Source of the DNA: UBA4729 sp038236865 | GTDB taxonomy: Bacteria; Patescibacteriota; Saccharimonadia; Saccharimonadales; UBA4665 | Assembly: GCA_038236865.1 (NCBI GenBank) | Contig: JBBRZI010000002.1 | Location: forward strand, 1-64,000 | Direction: 5' to 3' | Length of the DNA stretch: 64,000 bases | Shown: piece after piece, positions 48,653 through 57,184 of the stretch | How the letters are laid out: every line of letters starts with the position of its first letter | Position numbering within the stretch: position 1 is the first letter of the stretch | Notes under the pieces: generated by a model | What the model saw: the letters and a program-made list of their open reading frames with translations, nothing else | Told to the model about the DNA's origin: nothing | Database searches by the model: none | Made by a program: the position numbers and the translations under genes

Positions 48653-49219
48653 TTGGTGGGATTGCTGGTACTTATAGGCTACTTTATAGTAAAGCCAGCA
48701 GCAAAACCGGTCCAGCAAGTCAGCCCACCAGTGACTCGCGAAACTCAGACGCCGCTGCCTAAGGTTGCCTATCGGGGTCTGCCGGTTCGCCTCCAAATCC
48801 CAGCAATCAATGTCAATACGACAATCGAATATACCGGCCTAACTAAAACCGGCGACATGACAGCGCCGGCTGGCGTCAATAACGCCGGCTGGTATAAGTA
48901 TGGTGCGATTCCGGGCGAGACAGGCAGTGCCGTAATGGATGGGCACGTGGTTGGCCCAAAGGGTGAACCAGCAGTCTTTATTCATCTGAATAAGCTAAAG
49001 CCGGGGGACCAGATAATGGTCGTTGATGCCAAAGGTCAAACGGCTGCGTTTGCAGTGCGGGAAGTCCGTACCTATAGCGAGAAGGAACAGCACGACGCTG
49101 TTTTTAATAGTGCCAGTGGAACGCATTTGAATCTTATAACCTGTGCGGGGGATTGGGATAGTAGCCAGCGTCATTACTTGGATCGGTTCGTTGTCTTCGC
49201 CGATAAGGTTGCCCCGTAG
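48653..49219 (+). CDS. Sortase (class E/D-like)
   Basis: The catalytic triad is in place: His in AVMDGHVVG, Cys in LITCAGD and Arg in HYLDRFVVF, with the RLQIPAINV core strand of sortases. The protein transfers LPxTG-type proteins to the cell wall; three LPNTG proteins are in this window. The start is unclear. TTG at 48653 cuts into the membrane helix, while the same frame is open upstream and encodes a basic KSTKRSQRLP stretch that would suit the N-terminus, yet offers no ATG or GTG. Confidence 0.85.
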   Translation: MVGLLVLIGYFIVKPAAKPVQQVSPPVTRETQTPLPKVAYRGLPVRLQIPAINVNTTIEYTGLTKTGDMTAPAGVNNAGWYKYGAIPGETGSAVMDGHVVGPKGEPAVFIHLNKLKPGDQIMVVDAKGQTAAFAVREVRTYSEKEQHDAVFNSASGTHLNLITCAGDWDSSQRHYLDRFVVFADKVAP

Positions 49220-49355
49220 CTGGCGGCGGGTAATCACTCGGTAATTGAAACGCACACATTCTCAGCTGGGTAGGCTCGAGCTTTAACTTGGCATTAATTG
49301 TCGCGTTAGGTTTTGGAGTTTGTGCTTATGCTGCGCGTAGCTTACACTTCAAGAG

Positions 49356-50057
49356 ATGTTTATTCATAAATACGTGGTGATTGTGGGCGCCAGCTTACTT
49401 AGTCTCGCTCTCCTGGCTGGCGGTTGGGTGGCGTATACGCACTATGCTCACGTTAGCCTGCTGGGCCGAAACATATCAAGCAACCGCACAACCGTCTACG
49501 GAGAGACTATCCCCCAATCGACTGACCAGAGTGCAGTGGCTGCTACCGGAGAGCAATCCTCGTCGACAGGGTCGAATTTGGGCGTGGCTACAACCCCAGG
49601 CGCCAGCAGCCTCGGCCAGCTCGATACCAAGCAATCAACGGCTGGTGCAGCCGGCAGCAGTTCAGCGCCTCAAGAGCTCGATCCGAGCAAATTTAGCGAC
49701 TATGAAAAGTATAAGGACGGCACGAGCGCACTGTTTGGAGAAATGGTAGTTGGGCAAGGTGTCGAGCTGACGGCGGGTAAAAAAGCGGCTGTCTACTACA
49801 AGGGCTGGCTGACGAATGGGAGTCTGTTCGATGCCTCACGAACCGGCAGCGATGGCAAGCTGCAGGCCTTTACGTTTACGCTTGGCGCCCATCAAGTTAT
49901 CTCCGGCTGGGAACAGGGCATTGCGGGTATGAAAGTTGGCGGGAAGCGGTTAATTATTATACCGCCGTCTGTCGGCTATGGTACGGCTGGACAGGGGCCA
50001 ATCCCGGCGAACGCCGTGTTGGTGTTTGAAGTGCAATTAGTCGCCGTCCAAGACTAA
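49356..50057 (+). CDS. Membrane-anchored FKBP-type peptidyl-prolyl isomerase
   Basis: A 233-residue protein with an N-terminal transmembrane helix (about 7-28), a Ser/Thr/Gln/Gly-rich stalk (about 45-110) and a C-terminal FKBP domain. The domain shows YYKGWLTNGSLFDAS, GWEQGIAGMKVGGKR, the IPPSVGYGTAG element and VLVFEVQLV. It should catalyse proline isomerisation of exported proteins, and the sortase and surface-protein genes upstream are a fitting context. The ATG follows AAGAG. Confidence 0.9.
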   Translation: MFIHKYVVIVGASLLSLALLAGGWVAYTHYAHVSLLGRNISSNRTTVYGETIPQSTDQSAVAATGEQSSSTGSNLGVATTPGASSLGQLDTKQSTAGAAGSSSAPQELDPSKFSDYEKYKDGTSALFGEMVVGQGVELTAGKKAAVYYKGWLTNGSLFDASRTGSDGKLQAFTFTLGAHQVISGWEQGIAGMKVGGKRLIIIPPSVGYGTAGQGPIPANAVLVFEVQLVAVQD

Positions 50058-50072
50058 GAGCCTGACAGAATA

Positions 50073-51035
50073 CTAGTTTTTGCGGGCGAGTTTACGCTTG
50101 CGGTAGAGCATGACCATCAGGCCGTGGGCGCTCAGTACGGCCGCCATTGACCCAATCGAGACTAGCGCGGCTTTATCAATGTGGAGGCTGCTCTGGACGA
50201 AGCTGGCAAATGAATAAACTACGACGGTGGCGAGGACGGCTAGTAGGTAGACGGCGAGGCTAAAAAACCGCCCTCGGCGTTTGACGAGCTGGCGACTGCG
50301 ACCGAACGCTTTCAGAAGGGGCAGGTTTGGTTCGAATAGTGCGACCGACGGTACGAGGCTGTATTGGGCGAGGATGTAGATGGCCCAAACAGCGCAGGCG
50401 GTGAGAGCAAAGGGCACAGTTGCCATGATTGCAGCTTTTGAAACACCCGCAACACTTGAGGCAATCGAGCCTGCAATCAAAATCAGCAATGGTACGGTGC
50501 CGAGCAGGGAGACAAATATGAACCAGGCATTAGCCGTGCGGCTGGCCGTACGTAAACTTTGTTTGATTGTCAGTCGAAGCGAGCGATGTGGCTTACGGGT
50601 GGCACCGTCCATGATGGCAATTGAGAACATATTGATAAGGCAGGCAGCGACCCAGCTGCAGAGCAGGGCGGGGATGGCGAAAGTGACAAGCAGTAACAGC
50701 CCGCCGTTTATACCAGTCAGGTCGGCCACAGCTGTGGCGGTACCGAGGAAAGTCAATAAAAATTGCAGCGCAGTTGTGGTGAGACTAAACGTCAGCACTA
50801 CTATCAGTACGAGCGTGGTAATGAAGATATCTTCATTACGGGCGATGGCCACGCGGGCATCGGCGAAGGCGGCGGTGGGGTAATATTGGCGGCGCGCATA
50901 GGCTAGGGTTTTGCTGCGGGCGCGGCGGTTGGCCTTTTTGAGTTGAACGATTGATTTGAGCCAGCTCAGCCTCAAGCTGCGACGGTGTAGCTGTAGGAGC
51001 TGGGGGTAGTAGTCGTTAAATTCGTTCAGGCTCAT
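50073..51035 (-). CDS. Unknown multi-pass membrane protein
   Basis: The preferred start MSLNEFNDYYPQ at 51035 follows GGAGT. The 320-residue protein has a basic N-terminal helical region (about 15-55) and six transmembrane helices. The general build recalls DUF975/glycerophosphodiesterase-membrane-domain proteins, like the one at 16445, but the sequences are not obviously alike. Function unknown. It converges on the FKBP gene. Confidence 0.65.
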   Translation of the reverse strand: MSLNEFNDYYPQLLQLHRRSLRLSWLKSIVQLKKANRRARSKTLAYARRQYYPTAAFADARVAIARNEDIFITTLVLIVVLTFSLTTTALQFLLTFLGTATAVADLTGINGGLLLLVTFAIPALLCSWVAACLINMFSIAIMDGATRKPHRSLRLTIKQSLRTASRTANAWFIFVSLLGTVPLLILIAGSIASSVAGVSKAAIMATVPFALTACAVWAIYILAQYSLVPSVALFEPNLPLLKAFGRSRQLVKRRGRFFSLAVYLLAVLATVVVYSFASFVQSSLHIDKAALVSIGSMAAVLSAHGLMVMLYRKRKLARKN

Positions 51036-51323
51036 GCTCGGCTTACTCCAATAGGGTGCGTACGGGAGTAATTTCCCACCGCAATACCTCAATTTGCTGA
51101 ATTAGATTATAGCATAAATAAAACTATAAAGCAATACATAATCACACTTTAATATAAATAAGCAATAGCTTATTCGGGGGCGGGCCTGGCGAATGGCCAG
51201 CGCGCTCGGGTATATCAAATTTTGGCTGCAAGGAAATCTTCAGTTGGCTCGATTGAGCTGCTATACTGTACTTAATATAGTAATGAACATAGACAGTATT
51301 ACGTAATCTAGAGAGGTGAACCA

Positions 51324-52769
51324 ATGGTCAGACGAGTAGTGCATAAGAATTTAATATTGTTGATTGTGGCCGTGGCGCAGTTTATGGTCGTGCTCGATAG
51401 CTCGATCGTGAACGTCGCCCTGCCGTCTATCTACCGCAGCCTGCACTTTACCAGTCCTAGTAGTTTACAGTGGGTTGTAACGGCGTATACGCTGGCTTTT
51501 GGAGGCTTTCTGCTACTGGGTGGCCGGGCCGCCGATCTATATGGGCGCAAAAAAATGTTTGTTTACGCAGCTAGTTCTTTCGCGGTTGCCTCGTTACTCT
51601 GCGGTTTGTCGCAAAACACTACGATGATAGTAGTGCTGCGGGGCGTGCAAGGCTTGGCGGCGGCCTTTATGTCTCCGGCGGCACTGTCGATTGTGCTGAC
51701 CACGTTTCGTGAAGGTAAGGAACGCGCCAAGGCGCTCAGTGTTTGGGGAGCTGTGGCTGCCGGTGGGGCTGCGGCCGGTGTTTTGTTTGGCGGGCTGCTG
51801 ACCGAATACTTGGATTGGCGCTGGAATTTCTTCGTGAACGTGCCGGTTGGTATTGCCGTGGTGATTGCGGCGAACATGTACGTTCCGGAAAGCAAAGCCG
51901 ATCTCGACCACAACAAACTTGATCTGCCCGGGGCTGTGCTGGTGACATCTGGCTTGATGTTGCTCGTGTACACCCTTACCAAAGCCCCCAGCTACGGCTG
52001 GGCCAGCCTACATACCGTGGCATTCCTGTCGCTCAGCGCCAGCTTACTGGCGGCATTTATTTACAACGAGAGCCGCTCCAAGCACGCCCTGATGCCGTTG
52101 CACATATTCAAGATCGGTAATGTTCGTTTTGCCAACCTAGCCCAGCTGCCGATTACCGCCAGCGCGTTCTCGATGTTCTTCTTTGTGTCGCTATACCTCC
52201 AGACCGTATTGCACTATTCGCCGGTACGTTCCGGTTTGAGCTTTTTGCCGGTAACGTTTGTGATTGGCGGCGTTTCGGTGCTCATGCAGCACGTCATCGG
52301 CAGGATCGGCTATAAAAAACCGTTGGTCGTTGGGCCGTTATTTTTGGCGCTCGGTTTGTTTTTGCTCGCGCACCTGAGTGTCAACGGCACGTATTTTGGT
52401 AATGTGTTCCCCGGGTTGGTGCTAATGGCCTTTGGCCTCGGTCTATCGTTTATATCGATCACGATCGCGGCGACGACCGGCATCCCCCACAAGGAGTCCG
52501 GCCTGGCCTCAGGGCTGCTTAATACTTCACAGCAAATTGGCGGTTCGCTGGGGCTGGCTATATTGTCTGGTATCTCGGCCTCCAGCGCCGTTGCGTATCT
52601 GCAAGCCAATCATGGTAGCGGTTCGCTCGCCCAGGCCCAGGTCACCGGGTTTAGCCACGCACTATACACAGCCATCGGCTTTGCTCTTTTGTCGTCGCTC
52701 ATCACCCTATTCTTCATCCACGAGAAAAAGGCTGAAATCGTGGCCGACGCCAGCGCCGTGGCCGCGTAG
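51324..52769 (+). CDS. MFS drug exporter, DHA2 (EmrB/QacA-like)
   Basis: A 481-residue transporter with about 14 transmembrane helices. It shows MVVLDSSIVNVALPSI in helix 1 and GGRAADLYGRKKMF, the MFS motif A, after helix 2, both typical of DHA2 proton-driven multidrug exporters. GAGAGGTGA precedes the ATG. Upstream, AGTAAT and ATTACG flank a possible regulator site (51281-51305), but no regulator gene is adjacent. No periplasmic adaptor gene accompanies it, so export to the outside is expected. Confidence 0.9.
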   Translation: MVRRVVHKNLILLIVAVAQFMVVLDSSIVNVALPSIYRSLHFTSPSSLQWVVTAYTLAFGGFLLLGGRAADLYGRKKMFVYAASSFAVASLLCGLSQNTTMIVVLRGVQGLAAAFMSPAALSIVLTTFREGKERAKALSVWGAVAAGGAAAGVLFGGLLTEYLDWRWNFFVNVPVGIAVVIAANMYVPESKADLDHNKLDLPGAVLVTSGLMLLVYTLTKAPSYGWASLHTVAFLSLSASLLAAFIYNESRSKHALMPLHIFKIGNVRFANLAQLPITASAFSMFFFVSLYLQTVLHYSPVRSGLSFLPVTFVIGGVSVLMQHVIGRIGYKKPLVVGPLFLALGLFLLAHLSVNGTYFGNVFPGLVLMAFGLGLSFISITIAATTGIPHKESGLASGLLNTSQQIGGSLGLAILSGISASSAVAYLQANHGSGSLAQAQVTGFSHALYTAIGFALLSSLITLFFIHEKKAEIVADASAVAA

Positions 52770-52789
52770 GGGAGGGCTATACTAGTAGT

Positions 52790-52963
52790 ATGAACATTGA
52801 TCCGGCCGCCGCCGAACTACCTTGCAAAGATAAGTTGGCGTTTGACACGCGCAAACAAGCTGAAACGACCGCTACTGTGGTGGAGTACCGTTACGGCAGC
52901 ACGGTGCAGGCTTACCTGTGCCAACATTGCCAGCTGTGGCATCTCTCGAGCAATGCGGCCTAG
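52790..52963 (+). CDS. Small zinc-ribbon-like protein
   Basis: A 57-residue protein with PCKDKLAFDTRKQAE, then YRYGSTVQAYLCQHCQLWHL. The C...CxxC...WHL pattern matches small bacterial proteins with C-K..A...Y.C..C..WH, probably a zinc ribbon. GGGAGGG lies upstream. It starts 20 bases after the exporter stop and probably shares its transcript. Confidence 0.65.
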   Translation: MNIDPAAAELPCKDKLAFDTRKQAETTATVVEYRYGSTVQAYLCQHCQLWHLSSNAA

Positions 52964-53061
52964 GCCGTAAACCCGTCCATGATGCAGTTCATTCACCAAG
53001 CGGATTTTTATTGCGGTAATTGCTTGACCTGCATGGTGCCAACCGCTAGGCTGAGAGGAGT

Positions 53062-54345
53062 ATGCCGAATTCATTCAATAAAGCTAAAAAGTTTGTCAGT
53101 AAAACTCTACAACTACCATTTCGGGCCGATAAAGACCTCACGCCCGACGACGTGCGCGCGGCCCGTCAGCATATTCGGGAGTATTGGCCCCATGTTGAGC
53201 GCTTCCACCCCAAGGACGATGAAAGCCTGCTAGGTTTGCCCAAGCCGTACCTGGTGCCGTCTTATACCGAAAAAACCGGCTTCGACTACAACGAGCTGTA
53301 CTACTGGGACAGTTACTTCATGGTGCAGGGCATGCTCGATCGTCAACACCAAGATCTGGTCAGCGGTATTTTAGAAGACTTGATGGCGCTGTTTACGCGC
53401 TTTAAAATAATCCCTAACGCGTCGCGCACCTACCTGATGGGCCGATCGCAGCCGCCATTTTTAACGACCTTTATTTTTGATATCTACGAGGCTTACGATC
53501 CCGGTATCAAATGGTTCAAGCCCGCCATCGAGCTCGCGAAGCAGGAGTATCAAACGGTGTGGTTGGGCGTCAAAAAACCCCATGAGCGCAATGTGCACAG
53601 GGGTCTCAGCCGCTACTATGACATCAACTACCTGCACGATTTGGCGGAAGCCGAGAGTGGTTGGGATATGACACCCCGCTTTAACCGCCGGGCCCTTAAT
53701 TTCTTGCCGGTGGATTTAAATGCGCTACTCTACAAATATGAGACCGACTTTGCCCGGGCCGCGATCATCCTGGGCGATAAGGCTGAAGCTGCTGTTTGGG
53801 ATGCCGCCGCGAGCGAGCGCAAAGCGACAATGAACGGATTGATGTGGGACCGTATGCGCGGCATGTATTACGACTATAATTACGTAAAAGGTCGGCGCAG
53901 CAGCACGAGCAGCCTCGCTGCTTACTTCCCAATGTGGGCTGGCATGGTCACGGATAAACAAGCCGCTTCTCTCGTGAAGGCGCTCCGCCGGTTCGAAAAC
54001 AAGGGCGGCCTCGCTACCACCGATTCGTTGCCAGTCGGCCAGTTTGTGCTTGGCAGCATGCCAACCCAATGGGCTTACCCCAACGGTTGGGCACCACTGC
54101 ACTATATTGTCATTAAGGGCCTCGAGCGCTATGGCTACCACGCCGACGCCCGCCGCATTGCCATGAAGTGGCTCAAGACCAACCTTAATTGGTACAACAA
54201 CCACGGCGTCTTCCTGGAGAAGTACAATGTTGTTTCCCCGGATAAGCCGCCCCTCAAGGGCGTCTACCCGTCTCAGGAAGGGTTTGGCTGGACTAACGGC
54301 GTGTTTGAACGCCTGTGCCAAGATTACGTCGATCGTCCGCTATAA
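53062..54345 (+). CDS. Trehalase (GH37-like)
   Basis: The 427-residue protein has the GH37 marks: FDYNELYYWDSYFMVQGM (family RFxExYxWDSYw), QWAYPNGWAPLHYI (signature 2) and the C-terminal EKYNV and SQEGFGWTNGV. These enzymes split trehalose to two glucose. No signal peptide is seen, so it is probably cytoplasmic and used for stored or imported trehalose. AGAGGAG precedes the ATG. It is about 100 residues shorter than E. coli TreA/TreF. Confidence 0.88.
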   Translation: MPNSFNKAKKFVSKTLQLPFRADKDLTPDDVRAARQHIREYWPHVERFHPKDDESLLGLPKPYLVPSYTEKTGFDYNELYYWDSYFMVQGMLDRQHQDLVSGILEDLMALFTRFKIIPNASRTYLMGRSQPPFLTTFIFDIYEAYDPGIKWFKPAIELAKQEYQTVWLGVKKPHERNVHRGLSRYYDINYLHDLAEAESGWDMTPRFNRRALNFLPVDLNALLYKYETDFARAAIILGDKAEAAVWDAAASERKATMNGLMWDRMRGMYYDYNYVKGRRSSTSSLAAYFPMWAGMVTDKQAASLVKALRRFENKGGLATTDSLPVGQFVLGSMPTQWAYPNGWAPLHYIVIKGLERYGYHADARRIAMKWLKTNLNWYNNHGVFLEKYNVVSPDKPPLKGVYPSQEGFGWTNGVFERLCQDYVDRPL

Positions 54346-54376
54346 TTGAAGCCTAATCCATAAGGAGGGAAGTACT

Positions 54377-54793
54377 ATGTCCGTGATTGATTGCCCATTT
54401 TGCAACCCGCAAGAGAGAGTGTTATTAGAAAACGGCCAGGCCCAGGCCATGCTGAGCGATCCGCGCAAAGTGCCTGGCCACTTTTTAGTCATGCCTAAAC
54501 GCCACGTCGAAAAGCCTTGGGAGTTAACCGAACTCGAACTCAAGAATATTTTTGATTTGATTTATGACATCCAGCAGCGCGTTATCGGTGCGCTCGGCGA
54601 GGGTTGTGACATCCGGCAGAACTACCGGCCGTACCTCAACCAAGACGCTCTCAAAGTAAACCATCTAACCTTTCATGTCATTCCTCGGTCCGAGAACGAT
54701 TATCTTTACACCGTGTCCGAAAAATTTGAAGCCGATCTGTTTGCCGAACTCGATGATGTCGAACGCGAAGCGGTCGCTAAACTCTTCAAATAA
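54377..54793 (+). CDS. HIT-family protein lacking the central histidine
   Basis: The 138-residue protein opens with CPFCNPQERVLLEN and has MPKRHVEKPWEL, as in HIT nucleotide hydrolases. The active-site triad, however, reads HLTFHVIPR, where the family has HxHxH. The middle His, the nucleophile in HINT and FHIT, is Thr. It may therefore bind nucleotides without hydrolysing them by the usual route, or have another activity. AGGAGG precedes the ATG. It lies in a row with trehalase and a NUDIX gene. Confidence 0.82.
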   Translation: MSVIDCPFCNPQERVLLENGQAQAMLSDPRKVPGHFLVMPKRHVEKPWELTELELKNIFDLIYDIQQRVIGALGEGCDIRQNYRPYLNQDALKVNHLTFHVIPRSENDYLYTVSEKFEADLFAELDDVEREAVAKLFK

Positions 54794-54794
54794 G

Positions 54795-55256
54795 ATGAAG
54801 CAAAGCGCCGGTTTACTCGTCTTTCGACGTTTGGATGATAGGGTCGAGGTGTTGCTGGTACACCCCGCCGGACCGATATATGGCCACAAAGATACCTGGT
54901 CGATCCCGAAAGGCGAACTGGACGCCGGTGAGAACCATGTGGCAGCTGCCTACCGCGAGTTCAAGGAAGAGGTTGGGGTCGTGCCGCCGCCGGGTGAACT
55001 CATCGATCTGGGCACCCACAAGCAAACGAACGGCAAACTTAACTTTATTTGGGCGGTCGGGGGAGATATCGACATCACGCAGTTTTCGAGTAATAATTTT
55101 TCGATGGAGTGGCCGCCCAAAACGGGCTTGGTCCAAGAATTCCCCGAGAATGACCGGGCTGCATGGTTTACTATTGCTGCCGCCCGGCCAAAAATATTTG
55201 CCTCACAAAGTGTGTTTATTGATCGCCTGATTGCCCACCTCGGGCTTACTAATTAA
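54795..55256 (+). CDS. NUDIX hydrolase
   Basis: The start was set at MKQSAGLLVFRR, one base after the HIT-gene stop; the longer frame runs through the HIT gene. The 153-residue protein has a perfect Nudix box (GELDAGE, seven residues, REFKEEVGV) and the KDTWSIPKG lead-in of the diadenosine-polyphosphate/predicted NTP type. Its 3' end overlaps the convergent gene by eight bases. Confidence 0.9.
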   Translation: MKQSAGLLVFRRLDDRVEVLLVHPAGPIYGHKDTWSIPKGELDAGENHVAAAYREFKEEVGVVPPPGELIDLGTHKQTNGKLNFIWAVGGDIDITQFSSNNFSMEWPPKTGLVQEFPENDRAAWFTIAAARPKIFASQSVFIDRLIAHLGLTN

Positions 55257-56097
55257 TCGGTGTGGCTTCTGAGCCGGGCGAGGCCCGCTCAATCGCTGCC
55301 CAGCCGCTGTCCCGCTGCCGCGCCGCCGCCTCGTGCGCGCCGCCGCCGCGGATGCCAAGCAGGCGCTTGGCGTAGAGCAGATACCCGGCGATGGCGAGAT
55401 TAATGACGAGCGTGAGTACTTTGAAGATCGTGAAGTGGTGCGTCAGTTCGTAGACTTCGAGTGGTAGGAGCGAGATTGTTGCCAGAAACGTCAGGTATTC
55501 GGCCCAGCGCTTGGCTTGCCACAAACCAACGGCTTCAATCGCTTCAAGGGTAGCGTACGCCAGCAGCAATAGGGCGGTTGTGTTCAGGTGGGCCGGAGTA
55601 ATCGTAAACACGTGTGAAAACTTATTTAGATAAGGATGCGCCACGGTCGGACCTTGCACGCCGCCTTGTATGGCAGTCAACACCTGGGCATATATGTGCT
55701 GCAGTTGTTGTTCGTGGCCCTTAAACACCAAGATTACAGCCGCCAGCGCACTAAAAATTACGACGTGAAACGCTCGGTCGATTGCAATCAGCCGGAGCAC
55801 GTAGCGATCGCGTAAAGGTTTGCCGCGCAGTGGTAAATCGACTGCCGCGCGCTTGGGCGGGTACGGCTCGGTCGGGTGCTGCGGCAGCGGCAACGGCAGC
55901 CACGAATCACAGCGCAAACAGCGGTACCAGCGTAGCCCGCCGGATTCGCGTGCAAATATGTTGTCACTGGCGCGCAGTTTGCTGGCATTTGTCCCCAGTA
56001 GCTCGTGACCCAAAATGGCGCAGTCAAGCAATTCATAGCGCAAACGCGGGCGGAAGCGCCGCAATTGCTCAGTACCTGGTGGGTTTTTCATCAACAC
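55249..56097 (-). CDS. DUF2127 membrane protein with N-terminal CxxC
   Basis: A 282-residue protein. The first 90 residues are polar and include WYRCLRCDSWLPLPLP, one CxxC that could bind zinc with other residues. The rest has four or five transmembrane helices with LLLLAYATLEAIEAVGLW and RWAEYLTFLAT, the DUF2127 pattern of unknown function. The C-terminus is basic and disordered. Confidence 0.78.
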   Translation of the reverse strand: MLMKNPPGTEQLRRFRPRLRYELLDCAILGHELLGTNASKLRASDNIFARESGGLRWYRCLRCDSWLPLPLPQHPTEPYPPKRAAVDLPLRGKPLRDRYVLRLIAIDRAFHVVIFSALAAVILVFKGHEQQLQHIYAQVLTAIQGGVQGPTVAHPYLNKFSHVFTITPAHLNTTALLLLAYATLEAIEAVGLWQAKRWAEYLTFLATISLLPLEVYELTHHFTIFKVLTLVINLAIAGYLLYAKRLLGIRGGGAHEAAARQRDSGWAAIERASPGSEATPIN

Positions 56098-56444
56098 ACA
56101 GTAGCATATCGAAACAGCTATGTACTAGATGAAATTGGGAGACTATCCCCTCATAGCAGGTAATGAGATATAACCTCTTTACTGAAAAGGTTTTGAATGA
56201 TTTGGATAACTGTTATGACGAGTATTGGTCTAGCTGCACGGGCATACCTTTACGTACATGTTAGAAATGACCGAGCACACAGGTTCGATGTCTACGCTAT
56301 GTGTAGCAAAAAAGCATATGATAAAACTATTGATTATGTTGATTCGCAAACTCAAAAAAATGCATATTCACTTGAGTGCTCAAACTGCATACGAACTCAC
56401 TGAGTCTTGCCGGACGATAAAGTTACAAACGAAAGGGTCCTATA
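56098..56444. other. Intergenic region without a supported gene
   Basis: About 350 bases upstream of the HD-domain gene. A weak hairpin (AACCTCTTT...AAAAGGTTTTG, 56172-56197) may be a terminator. Two overlapping open frames (56197-56403 and 56258-56512) look non-coding: one overlaps the next gene and neither has a good Shine-Dalgarno. Confidence 0.4.
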
Positions 56445-57050
56445 ATGGGCAGCATGCAGTATTCATTTGCCGATATTACAGCCCTCCACAAAAAATACGC
56501 TCCCAGCGATGAAGTCTATGACTTAGTGTTCACGCACTGTCAAATCATCTATGACATTGCCCTCCAACTTATTGAAAAAAACAGCGTCGCTATCGACCGC
56601 GAGCTGGTAAGAGCCGGTGCGTTGCTGCACGACATCGGTGTCTACCCACTGTTTGGGAGTAATGGCAAATTGCGCCCAAACGTGCAGTACATTACCCATG
56701 GCATTGAGGGTGAGAAAATTCTAAAAAAAGAAAACTTTCCGGAAGCAATCTGGCGCTTCGCCGCCCATCACACTGGAGTCGGCCTAACCAAACAAGACGT
56801 CATCAACCAAAAGTTACCCTTACCAGCTGCAAACTACCTGGCAGAGTCTAATGAAGAGCTGCTGATCATGTACGCTGATAAGTTTCATTCCAAAACAACC
56901 CCACCCTACTTCAACAGTTACGAGTGGTACCGGCAGGATATCGCGAAGTTCGGAAACGACAAAGTTGTAAAGTTTGATCAAATGGCTACAAAGTTCGGAG
57001 TGCCCAGTTTGCAACCCTTGAGCGAAAAGTATTCCGTCGCAATCAGATAA
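56445..57050 (+). CDS. HD-domain phosphohydrolase
   Basis: The 201-residue protein has the HD metal-binding pattern: H in VFTHCQ, the HD pair in GALLHDIGVYP, then HGIEGEKIL and AAHHTGVG. The last His/Asp is near MYADKFHSK. It resembles the YqeK/HDIG-type nucleotide phosphohydrolases. AAAGGG precedes the ATG (MGSMQYSF). It stands alone. Confidence 0.85.
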   Translation: MGSMQYSFADITALHKKYAPSDEVYDLVFTHCQIIYDIALQLIEKNSVAIDRELVRAGALLHDIGVYPLFGSNGKLRPNVQYITHGIEGEKILKKENFPEAIWRFAAHHTGVGLTKQDVINQKLPLPAANYLAESNEELLIMYADKFHSKTTPPYFNSYEWYRQDIAKFGNDKVVKFDQMATKFGVPSLQPLSEKYSVAIR

Positions 57051-57184
57051 TTCCCTATAATCCCTACCCGACTACATAGGCGGACTTACATAACAGCGTT
57101 ACTGTTTTTTGAAGCCCCCTTCCAATCCACGTGTTTTGTATCGATGAGACGTTAGCGCTCAATGCGGGTCTGGTCGGAAGTGTT

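Noticed and set aside
51281..51305. AGTAAT/ATTACG inverted repeat before the MFS exporter as a regulator site.
   Set aside because: The match is short and imperfect and no regulator gene is adjacent, so it is not listed as an operator.
56197..56512. Two overlapping small frames before the HD-domain gene.
   Set aside because: They have no good Shine-Dalgarno, one runs into the HD gene, and the residue composition is unlike a folded protein.
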